Assembly (NCBI GenBank): GCA_039821555.1
Contig: JBCBNX010000027.1
Location: forward strand, 1-44,491
Direction: 5' to 3'
DNA: 44,491 nt
Source: Bacteroidota bacterium
GTDB lineage: Bacteria > Bacteroidota > Rhodothermia > Rhodothermales > Rubricoccaceae
Shown: positions 22,179-29,878 of the stretch, one piece after another
How positions within the stretch are numbered: position 1 is the stretch's first letter
Layout: every line of letters begins with the position of its first letter
Translations under genes and position numbers: made by a program
The notes under the pieces: model-generated
Told to the model about the DNA's origin: nothing
Seen by the model: the letters and a program-made list of their open reading frames with translations, nothing else
Databases searched by the model: none

Positions 22179-24659
22179 TCAGGGTGCTTCCGTTCCCTCC
22201 TCTTCAGCCTCAGCAGAAGAACCCATGGTGACTTCGGCCTGCTTCACGTAGGTGTCGAGCCACTGATCTTGCTCCCAGAGCATGTGGAGGATTGACTCGC
22301 GGGAGCGGTAGCCGTGGCTCTCGGCGGGGAGGAGCACGAGGCGTGCGGTGCCGCCGAGGCCGTTGAGCGCACCGTAGAGCCGCTCGCTCTGGAGCGTGAA
22401 CGTGCCCGGGTTGTTGTCGGCCTGGCCGTGGATGAGCAGGATCGGCTCGTTGATCTTCTCGGCGTGCATGAACGGGCTCATGTAGGCGTAGAGGTCGGGG
22501 GCCTGCCAGTAGGTCCGCTCCTCGCGCTGGAAGCCGAACGGCGTCAGCGTGCGGTTGTACGCTCCACTTCGGGCAATGCCCGCGCGGAAGAGGTCCGAAT
22601 GCGCGAGCAGGTTGGCCGTCATAAACGCGCCATAGGAATGGCCTCCGACGGCGACGCGTTCCGAATCCACCACACCGCGCCGGACGCCTTCCTCAATGAC
22701 AGCCGCCCCGTTCATCACGAGCTGCTCGCGGAAGCTGTCGTTGGGTTCAGCCTCGCCCTCCCCAACGATGGGGAAGGCGGCGTTGTCGAGGACGGCGTAG
22801 CCGCGCGTCACGTAGGGCACCGCGCCCCAGTAGCTCACGCGGGTAAACTGGTAGGGCGAGTCGGAGCGCTGCCCGGCGGCGCTGGCGGACTTATACTCGC
22901 GCGGGTAGGCCCAGACGAGCGTCGGGAGCGGGCCGTCGCGCTCGGCGTCGTAGCCCGGCGGCAGGTAGAGCGTGGCCGAGAGCGGGACGCCGTCGGCGCG
23001 CTCGTACTCCACCGTCTCCTTCTGCACGGCGGCGAGTTCGGGGTACGGGTGCGGGAAGGCCGTCACGGCACGGTCCGTGCCCGCATCGAGGTCGCGCAGG
23101 ACGTAGTTCGGCGGCTCTGTGGTCGTCTCGCGGCGGGTGAGAAGCTCTGTCGAGGCGTCGTCGAGGAAGGCGACGGGGCGCTCGTAGAACGGAGCTTCGG
23201 AGCGGAAGAGCTCCATCGTCTCTTTCGCCGTAAGGTCGAAGCGGCGCACGAAGGGGCGGTTGCCTTCGGGCGAGGCGCCCTGGCCCGTCAGGAACATGGC
23301 TCCGTTGTCCAGCAGCAGTTCGTTGTAGCCGGCGTCATTGCGGACGGTCATCGGTCGACCGGGATCGTTGTAGCGGTCCTCGAAGGAATACTCGAAGAGC
23401 AGTTCTGGTGCTGCATCAAGGCTGCCCGGCGTGAGGCGGTGTACGCGCAGGGCGCGGTCGGCCCACCAGTACTCGTAGAGGATCGCGGTATCGTCGTCGC
23501 CCCAGGTGAGGCTGGAGAAGCGGAGCGCGAGTTCAGTCCACGGCGTCGGCGCATCGTCGAAGGGGGCGGCGTGGACGAAGAGCCGGTCGCGGACGTCGGC
23601 CTCGGCTCCAGCATCGCCGCCGTCCTGCGCTTCGGTCCAGACGAGCGTCGACGGGGCGTCAGCGCGCCACTGCACCGAGCGGGGGCCGGTCCGTACCGAG
23701 CCAAACGCGATGGGAATACGCTCAGCGAGCGGCAGGGTCGCTACGGTGTGTACCACGTCACCCGAGGCGAGATCGTGCACGGCGATTGTGTGCGGGAAGC
23801 GCGACCACGGGACGAGATACGAGTAGGGCGGCGTAATTGTCTCCGTGAGCAAGTACTGCCCGTCTGGCGATGGCGCGAGGGCCACGTTGAGGCTAGGCGA
23901 CCCGAACGACTGCACCGTCCCGTCGAGGCGTGCGACGACGAGTTGGCTCGTGACGTAGTGCTCCAAGAGTGCCTCGTCGTGGGCGCTTTCGAGGAGGTCC
24001 TGGTAGGTGCGTGCTGGGGCGGCCTCGCCTGCGGACTCGCGCACGACCGGGCCCGTCGGGACGAGTGCGACCTCGGGGGCCGCGCCTCGCCGGCTGGGAA
24101 TCGTCCGCACGACGACGCCGTCGCTGCCCGGCAGCCACACGAACGGGGCACGCGGCGCAGCGTCATTGATGGGCGCCTCGATCCACCGGCGTGCGGTGCC
24201 TGCCGCTACGTCGGCCACCCACAGCTCGACCTGAGACGCCCGGTCGAGCGTGAACGCCGCGTAGGCTCCGTCGGGGCTCCACGCCACGTTGCGGATGCGC
24301 GGTGCGTCGGGGAGCCCCGAAATCGAGCGCGGATCCCCCTCGCCATCGACGGCGCGGAAGGCCAGGTCGCTAAACGACGAACTCCGCGTCGGTCCGGGAC
24401 CGTTGAGGCGAGGGTTGATGCGAATGCCTGCCAGCCCGATTTCAGGCTGTGCCATCTCTTCGATGCCGGGAAGACCTGGACGCTCCAGAAACGCCATCAC
24501 CGAGCGATCGGGGCTCAGGGTCACAGAAGGTGTGCGCGGCGCATCAACGAGACGAGCCAGCTCGGGAGCTGGCGACTGGTAGGACACGGTGGCATCTTGA
24601 GCGAGCAACGGCGAAGCAAGAAGGCACGTGAGGGCGAGGAGCGAGAGGGCGCGAGACAT
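22179..24659 (-). CDS. S9-family prolyl oligopeptidase, glutamyl-peptidase (S9D) type
   Basis: An 826-residue exported serine peptidase. A signal peptide (MSRALSLLALTCLLASPLLAQ) precedes a beta-propeller-like region (about 30-560) and an alpha/beta-hydrolase catalytic domain. The nucleophile is Ser675 in GGHSYGAFM, the acid lies in LIHGQADNNPG and the histidine in PAESHGYRSRE. The wording IARSGAYNRTLTPFGFQ and MSPFMHAEKINEPILL is characteristic, to my knowledge, of the S9D glutamyl endopeptidase group related to chloroplast CGEP, rather than of typical dipeptidyl peptidases. It probably cleaves peptides in the periplasm. The start is the second in-frame ATG at 24659, which gives the signal peptide. 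The acidic C-terminal tail (AEAEEEGTEAP) is unusual. Confidence 0.9.
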   Translation of the reverse strand: MSRALSLLALTCLLASPLLAQDATVSYQSPAPELARLVDAPRTPSVTLSPDRSVMAFLERPGLPGIEEMAQPEIGLAGIRINPRLNGPGPTRSSSFSDLAFRAVDGEGDPRSISGLPDAPRIRNVAWSPDGAYAAFTLDRASQVELWVADVAAGTARRWIEAPINDAAPRAPFVWLPGSDGVVVRTIPSRRGAAPEVALVPTGPVVRESAGEAAPARTYQDLLESAHDEALLEHYVTSQLVVARLDGTVQSFGSPSLNVALAPSPDGQYLLTETITPPYSYLVPWSRFPHTIAVHDLASGDVVHTVATLPLAERIPIAFGSVRTGPRSVQWRADAPSTLVWTEAQDGGDAGAEADVRDRLFVHAAPFDDAPTPWTELALRFSSLTWGDDDTAILYEYWWADRALRVHRLTPGSLDAAPELLFEYSFEDRYNDPGRPMTVRNDAGYNELLLDNGAMFLTGQGASPEGNRPFVRRFDLTAKETMELFRSEAPFYERPVAFLDDASTELLTRRETTTEPPNYVLRDLDAGTDRAVTAFPHPYPELAAVQKETVEYERADGVPLSATLYLPPGYDAERDGPLPTLVWAYPREYKSASAAGQRSDSPYQFTRVSYWGAVPYVTRGYAVLDNAAFPIVGEGEAEPNDSFREQLVMNGAAVIEEGVRRGVVDSERVAVGGHSYGAFMTANLLAHSDLFRAGIARSGAYNRTLTPFGFQREERTYWQAPDLYAYMSPFMHAEKINEPILLIHGQADNNPGTFTLQSERLYGALNGLGGTARLVLLPAESHGYRSRESILHMLWEQDQWLDTYVKQAEVTMGSSAEAEEEGTEAP

Positions 24660-24861
24660 AGGCGAAGTCGGCAACGAATACACGGCAAGGACAGCGGTAG
24701 CGCGGTGGGCTGAGTCTACGAACAACGAAGGCGCCCGGGACACGTGAGAGGTCGAGCAGGGTCGTCGCGACGAAACGGAGAACCGGCGAAACGGTCGCTA
24801 TGGCGGGCAGGGAAGCTGACCTCGCCGTAGCTTTCAACTTTTTCCCAACCGCGCATTGCCG

Positions 24862-25398
24862 ATGCGATTTGTCCTCACGCTCTTCGTCCTCGGGTCCGTA
24901 CTCGCCTTGTCAGCCTGCTCTGGCCCGCAGAAGCCCGACGATCCAGCGGACGTACCTACTGCAGGCCAGGCTCCAGACTACGAGACGTTCGACCCGGCGC
25001 CGTACGATCGCGAGCCGGTCGCGCAGACGCAGACGGGGCCGATTCAGCACGATGTGCCCGAGACCCTGATGGCTGGGCAGGTGGAACCGCCTGAGCCCGA
25101 GGGGCCACGCTACGTGCAGGGCTTCCGTATTCAGGTGTTTTCGTCGCCCGACAAGGCTGCCGCCGACCGCGTCGCTGACAACGTGGAGGCGTGGTGGCGC
25201 TCCGTACGCCGCAACCCCCGCGTCCCGTCGTCGATGGTGGGCAATGCTACCCCCGAGGTGCTCTACCTCCAGCCCTACTACCGGGTGCGGATGGGGCGCT
25301 TCCGGTACCGGGACGAGGCCGAGTCCGCGCTTGGGTTTGTCCGGCAGCGCTTCGGCGATGCGTTCTTGATGCCCGAGCGCATCCGCGTCAGTGGCTGA
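24862..25398 (+). CDS. SPOR-domain lipoprotein
   Basis: A 178-residue lipoprotein. The signal peptide ends in the lipobox LSAC (cysteine about residue 19), followed by a Pro/Asp/Glu-rich linker and a C-terminal SPOR-like domain (about 90-178: GFRIQVFSSPDKAAADRVADNVEAWW, then YYRVRMGRFRYRDEAESALGFVRQRF). SPOR domains bind denuded peptidoglycan glycans at division sites or cell wall. The frame can begin at a TTG at 24856, but the ATG at 24862 gives a cleaner signal peptide. The leader is C/T-rich (TTTCAACTTTTTCCCAACC). It converges on the serine hydrolase with only five bases between the stops. Confidence 0.85.
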   Translation: MRFVLTLFVLGSVLALSACSGPQKPDDPADVPTAGQAPDYETFDPAPYDREPVAQTQTGPIQHDVPETLMAGQVEPPEPEGPRYVQGFRIQVFSSPDKAAADRVADNVEAWWRSVRRNPRVPSSMVGNATPEVLYLQPYYRVRMGRFRYRDEAESALGFVRQRFGDAFLMPERIRVSG

Positions 25399-25403
25399 GC
25401 CAG

Positions 25404-27284
25404 CTAGTTGCCGCGTCTGGCCCGGAGTCGTTTCAGCGCGGCCAGTCCGCCTTCGCTCTCGGGATTGAGCGACAACGACCGCTCGTAGGCGGCGATGGCT
25501 TCGTCGGTGCGCCCCGCGAGCGCGAGCGCTTCGCCGAGACTGTCGTGCACGTTCCAGGAATCTGGGAAGACGTCCGCGTTGTAGGCAAAGATGAGCAAGG
25601 CCATCGTGGTGCTGTCCTCGCCAAGCGTGGCATACCCAGTTGCGTTGATCGCAGCCTCGTTCAGGATACCCGCGTCGAGGCCAGCATCGAGCGCAGCGCG
25701 GAGCACCTCGGTGGCCTTCAACGGAAAGCCAGCGTCCAGGTAGACCCCGGCCTCGTGCATGCCTTCGCGAAGGGTGGTCATGGCGGGCACCCGCTCCAGC
25801 GTCGCGGGTTCTTCGGACCGGACAAGGAAGTCGATGCGACCCTCCGCATCGCGTCCGAAGTGGAGCGCCCGGTCGCCCGATTCGTGCACAAACACGTCGC
25901 GCTCGGCGGTGGGGAGGTAGTGCTGGTCATTGAGGGAGAGGCCCCGCTCAGTTAGCCGCACCGGGCGAAGTGCGGAGACGCCCCAGGCACCGCGCGCCCG
26001 CTCGTCACGCGAGCAGGTCCGGCAGAAGGTGCCGAAGGTGTAGTCGCCGACGTAAGGAGAGAGGTCACGCCCGTCGAGCGGCACGGACAGTGGCATGACG
26101 GGAGAGGGAACGTCATCGTAAAACGCCTCGGCGATAACCTCGTTGATGCGCTGGCCTACGTTGACGAAACCGCCCCCTGCCTCGTGGTTGCGGTTGGTGA
26201 CGATGAACACCCCGACGTTCGCGTCCGGGTAGAGCGTCAGCGAGGTCCAATAGCCGAGCATGCTCCCGCCGTGGCCGACCGTGCGGATGGCGGGTCCGTC
26301 AGGCAGGTCGAAGCCGGGTGATTCCCAGAAGCCGTGCGTGACGCCGGTGAAGCCTGGGGCCGGACGAAACTGCGGCGCGAGGACGGCCCGGGTAGCCGCC
26401 GGGGAAAAGAGCCGGCCCTGCCCGCTGGCACCGCTGCCAGTCATAGCTTCCATAAGTCGGCCCATGTCAGCCGGCGTGGCGTCGATGGACGAGGCGGGCG
26501 TGGTGACATACACCTCGTAGGGCTGCGCCACATACGCACTATCGACCCAGCCGTGACCTACGGCAAGGTCATCGACGTGCGCGGTGTCGACCTCGACGAA
26601 GCTGCGCTCCATGCCGAGCGGTGCGAACAACTCCTGCCGCATCGCCTGGTCGTAGGGCAGCCCCGTAACGCGTTCCAGAACGAGGCCCGCGAGTGTGATG
26701 CCGTAGGTGTCGTACCGGAAACGCTGTCCCGCAGCGTGCGTGCGGCGGAGGTTGCCGGCCTCCAAATAGGCAGCCAGGGAGGGCCGTTGCGCTTTCCGCT
26801 GGGCCAGTGTCTGGTCGAGGTCCCAGACGTGGCGGTCGAGCCCGATCTGATCGAACGCAGCCGTGTGCGTGAGCAGGTGCTCGATGGTCACCGGCTCGTC
26901 GGATCCGCTCAGGTTGGCGATGCCATCGACGTACGCGGACACGTCGTCGTCATAGGCCAGCCGCCCGTCGTCGATCAGCCGGGTCACGGCCAGCGCGGTG
27001 AGGGCTTTCGAGACGGAGCCGATGCGGAACAGCGTGCGCTCGGGGTCTACGGGACGGCTAGAGGCGACATCGCCCACCCCATAGCCGCGTTGCACCAGCG
27101 TTGCCCCGTCCTTCACGACGACGACCGCCACACCAGGAAGGTGCGTGTCGCGCATCTCTTCCTCGACGATCGCATCGATGGTGGTTGTCAGGTCATCGAC
27201 GGAGGGCGCCGGCTGCGCATCGAGCCAGGCACTCGACGAGAGCAGCGCAAAGACAGAGAGCAGGGCGGGCAGGAACGAGCGCAT
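25404..27284 (-). CDS. Beta-lactamase-family serine hydrolase with TPR-like C-terminus
   Basis: A 626-residue exported protein. A signal peptide (1-23) precedes a class C beta-lactamase/esterase/PBP-like domain (about 30-400) with the SxxK nucleophile motif Ser90-Val-Ser-Lys93 and a KTG-like VGHGGSMLGY. The usual YxN motif reads Tyr191-Asp-Thr, so the Asn is missing. After a beta-rich region containing FGTFCRTCSRDERARG, the last ~110 residues form TPR-like helices (NVHDSLGEALALAGRTDEAIAAYERSLSLNPES). It probably acts as a periplasmic peptidase or esterase rather than a resistance enzyme. It lies 111 bases after the LytTR regulator gene and may be its target or operon partner. Confidence 0.85.
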   Translation of the reverse strand: MRSFLPALLSVFALLSSSAWLDAQPAPSVDDLTTTIDAIVEEEMRDTHLPGVAVVVVKDGATLVQRGYGVGDVASSRPVDPERTLFRIGSVSKALTALAVTRLIDDGRLAYDDDVSAYVDGIANLSGSDEPVTIEHLLTHTAAFDQIGLDRHVWDLDQTLAQRKAQRPSLAAYLEAGNLRRTHAAGQRFRYDTYGITLAGLVLERVTGLPYDQAMRQELFAPLGMERSFVEVDTAHVDDLAVGHGWVDSAYVAQPYEVYVTTPASSIDATPADMGRLMEAMTGSGASGQGRLFSPAATRAVLAPQFRPAPGFTGVTHGFWESPGFDLPDGPAIRTVGHGGSMLGYWTSLTLYPDANVGVFIVTNRNHEAGGGFVNVGQRINEVIAEAFYDDVPSPVMPLSVPLDGRDLSPYVGDYTFGTFCRTCSRDERARGAWGVSALRPVRLTERGLSLNDQHYLPTAERDVFVHESGDRALHFGRDAEGRIDFLVRSEEPATLERVPAMTTLREGMHEAGVYLDAGFPLKATEVLRAALDAGLDAGILNEAAINATGYATLGEDSTTMALLIFAYNADVFPDSWNVHDSLGEALALAGRTDEAIAAYERSLSLNPESEGGLAALKRLRARRGN

Positions 27285-27395
27285 GGAGACAAGAGGTACT
27301 GCGTGGAGGAATCGTGCTCAGGTCCACGAGCGCTCGACCTCAAGGATGCGCCGCCCGGCGTCAACGGCTCTCAGGCCGGCCGAACGTCTCATCGG

Positions 27396-28106
27396 TCACG
27401 GGGAGTCCGTGTGCAGCCCGAGTCGCTTGCGAAGGTCATCGACACGCGTACGACCGACAGGGAGCTCGACGCCCGACCTCAGCACGGCCGAGTAGCGACT
27501 GCCGGGGCGCACACGGAGCTGCACGATGTCGCCGAGCCGGACGAGGTAGGACCGGTGGATCTGCACGAACGAGGTCGGCAGGATCGTCAGGAGCCGTTCG
27601 AGCGACTTCGCATGGAGTCGGACGCTGCCGTCGCGGAGCACCAGTTCGGCATAGGAGTCTGCCGCGTGCACGTGCGCGATGTCGGCGACGGGGACCAGCT
27701 CGATGCGCCCCGGCGAACGGACCGCCAGCGTGGCGGCAGGGTGCGCCGCGCGCGCACCGCGCAGTCGGTCCAGCGTCAGCGCGAGCCGGTCTTGGTCGAA
27801 CGGTTTCGGGACGAAGTCGAGCACGCCAACCTCGAACGCTTCGAGCGCTCGCTCCGTGTGCGCTGAGACGACCACGGTGTGAAACGCACCCGCCACGACG
27901 TCACGGAGAAGGTCGAAGCCGTCTTCGCCGTGGAGGTTGAGATCGAGGAAAACGACATCCGGCGGCATCGCATCGAGGACAGCCCGCGCGTCCGTGAGCG
28001 TCGGCGACACGTCGACGCGCGTCAACTCACTGCCTGCGAGGCCGCGCAGTAGCCGCTCCAGCCGCTGTGCGATGATGCGCTCGTCTTCGACAATCAGGAC
28101 ACGCAT
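27396..28106 (-). CDS. LytTR-family response regulator
   Basis: A 236-residue regulator. The receiver has acidic Glu7/Asp8, phospho-acceptor Asp55 (VVFLDLNLHGEDG) and Lys101 (FVPKPFD). The LytTR DNA-binding domain (about 130-230) shows IAHVHAADSYAELVLRDG and FVQIHRSYLVRLGDIVQL. Such proteins bind direct repeats upstream of their targets. Its ATG overlaps the histidine kinase stop (TGATG, one shared base), so the pair is translationally coupled and almost certainly a cognate two-component system. Confidence 0.95.
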   Translation of the reverse strand: MRVLIVEDERIIAQRLERLLRGLAGSELTRVDVSPTLTDARAVLDAMPPDVVFLDLNLHGEDGFDLLRDVVAGAFHTVVVSAHTERALEAFEVGVLDFVPKPFDQDRLALTLDRLRGARAAHPAATLAVRSPGRIELVPVADIAHVHAADSYAELVLRDGSVRLHAKSLERLLTILPTSFVQIHRSYLVRLGDIVQLRVRPGSRYSAVLRSGVELPVGRTRVDDLRKRLGLHTDSP

Positions 28107-29878
28107 CAGCGTGAGGAGATAGGCTTGAGGTCGAGCGGAAGCAGGACGCGTGTCACCCAGGCGCCTGATTCGGGACCCGAGTCGAGCGACCAGCGGCCCG
28201 GCGCGCATTCGTCGAGCTGAGCACGGACGTAGCGAAGGCCACCGCGCTCTGGACGGACCGCAGGCGATGCCGAGGCGAGAGGTGCCTCAAACGTGAGGGC
28301 GCGGTGCGTGTCCGTGCGCTCCTCGCACAGCACGAACGTCACCCGTCCTTCTGGGTACGCGTTGTGCGTGATTGCATTCTCCACCAGTGTGTGGAGCACC
28401 GCCGGAGGAATCGGCGCGTCCATGTCGACGTTTTCCGTCGCCAACGCGAACGTGTTGCCCTTGCGGTAGCCCATCACATCGAGATGCGCGCGGCATAGGG
28501 CGAGTTCGTACGCCATCGAGATCACAGTCTGGTTCGACACCTCGGCGAGCATCTGGAGTTCGCTAGACAGCGCCTCCAGCGCGCGTGCCCCTTGCTGGGG
28601 GTCTGTCTCGACCCATTCGATGATGGATGTGAGGGCATTCATCAGGAAGTGAGGGTGGAGGTGTTTGCGGAGCAACTCAGCCTCCAGCCGGGCCTTCGTC
28701 GCCAGCGTGGCGATGTGTCGCTGGTGCTGGCGACGAGTTTGCAGCCCGAGGTTGGTCAGCAGCCCGGCGAGGAGGACGCCGAACGCCGGAAAGAGCGCCG
28801 CCTCCATGAAGTCGAAGCGGGCCACGGCCAACGCAACCAAGCATACGGCGACGCCTGAGAACGCCAGGCGTGCACCTGGCTTGCGATGAAAAGCGGCCCA
28901 ACCGACGACGCCTGCACTCAGCGCAAAAGCCACCGCGAAGACCGTGAACGTACCCACTTCATGCGAGCCGCTCGCCAAAAGCACCACGGCCAACAGCGTA
29001 GCCACACCGAGCGCAAGCGCGCGACCCTGTGGCACCACAAACTGCGCGGCGAGCGTTGCCACCACCAACACCCCCGTCATCCAGGTCAAGGCCTCAATGA
29101 CACGCAGGCGGACGACGTGCCAGTCGTATGTGTAGCCGATCACGACCCGCCAACCCTCGGCCACGAGCAGCAGCGCCATGGTCAGGCAGAGTGCCCCCGT
29201 CAGCAGCGATGCCCAGCGTCGGTCGGCAGTAAAGAGGAGCCCGTGGTAGAGCGCGATCAGCACAAAGGCACCGAGGAACACGAGCGGCAGCGCGATGCCG
29301 TAGAGGGGCTCTCGTAGAAGTGCACGGTACTCCCCGGCCACAATGTGAAGCAACAAGCCGTTGGCCCCGTCGGGTCGATGAAACGACGAGAGTCGGAGCG
29401 CGAGAAGGTGGGGTCCTGCCGCCGCAAGGCTGTCCGGCACGCGGAACGAGGCGTCCATCGGACCTGGCACCTCCTCGCCTGGGGAGGAGCCAACATGGCC
29501 AGTAGCGCCAAGACGGGCACCGTCCCAATAGACCTCGCGCGCTGCGGCCCCGGCCACCAGGAGCCCGAGGGTCTCCGTCGCGGGCACGTCGATGTCAATC
29601 CGTACCCAGAGAACGCCCGCCGAATCGGGCAGGGCATGGATCGCAACGTTGGACCAACTCGCATCGTCCGCCGCCGCCGTTGCCCAGCGGGGGGCGTCGC
29701 CGTACTGATAGCGCGCCTCGGTGGCTACGGTGAGCGGCCATGGCGAGGCGCCAAGACACCCACTCAGCGCAAGTCCGAAGCCGAGACACACGAAAGTTGG
29801 GAACGCAAGTCGACGTGTGAGAGGGCCACGGCGTGTACGCGGGCCACGGGGCTGAGGCGAGCGATGCCGCCTCCTCAA
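28106..29878 (-). CDS. LytS-type histidine kinase with extracellular 7TMR-DISM-like sensor
   Basis: A 590-residue sensor kinase. The N-terminus carries a hydrophobic stretch ending in LSGC, a possible lipobox. Next come a beta-rich extracytoplasmic domain of the galactose-binding type (about 45-185: DASWSNVAIHALP, LWVRIDIDVPATE, VYWDGARLGATG), about seven membrane spans (about 195-385), and a LytS-like His_kinase domain with LRKHLHPHFLMNALTSIIEW (His408/His410). The GHKL ATP-site N box is present (LHTLVENAITHNAYPEG), but the later G boxes are weak. The assigned start is a TTG at 29878 that overlaps the HerA stop by four bases (TTGA). A later GTG inside the hydrophobic segment is an alternative but would shorten the signal. 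Confidence 0.87.
   Translation of the reverse strand: MRRRHRSPQPRGPRTRRGPLTRRLAFPTFVCLGFGLALSGCLGASPWPLTVATEARYQYGDAPRWATAAADDASWSNVAIHALPDSAGVLWVRIDIDVPATETLGLLVAGAAAREVYWDGARLGATGHVGSSPGEEVPGPMDASFRVPDSLAAAGPHLLALRLSSFHRPDGANGLLLHIVAGEYRALLREPLYGIALPLVFLGAFVLIALYHGLLFTADRRWASLLTGALCLTMALLLVAEGWRVVIGYTYDWHVVRLRVIEALTWMTGVLVVATLAAQFVVPQGRALALGVATLLAVVLLASGSHEVGTFTVFAVAFALSAGVVGWAAFHRKPGARLAFSGVAVCLVALAVARFDFMEAALFPAFGVLLAGLLTNLGLQTRRQHQRHIATLATKARLEAELLRKHLHPHFLMNALTSIIEWVETDPQQGARALEALSSELQMLAEVSNQTVISMAYELALCRAHLDVMGYRKGNTFALATENVDMDAPIPPAVLHTLVENAITHNAYPEGRVTFVLCEERTDTHRALTFEAPLASASPAVRPERGGLRYVRAQLDECAPGRWSLDSGPESGAWVTRVLLPLDLKPISSR

Noticed and set aside
22314..24713. A 799-codon open frame on the plus strand opposite the S9 peptidase
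   Set aside because: It is a high-GC mirror of the peptidase coding frame, with a low-complexity composition rich in Arg, Gly, Val and Glu and no recognisable motif. The minus-strand gene has a signal peptide and complete catalytic triad.
26334..27866. A 510-codon plus-strand frame opposite the serine hydrolase and LytTR gene
   Set aside because: It spans two clear minus-strand genes and has no motif; its length is an effect of base composition.
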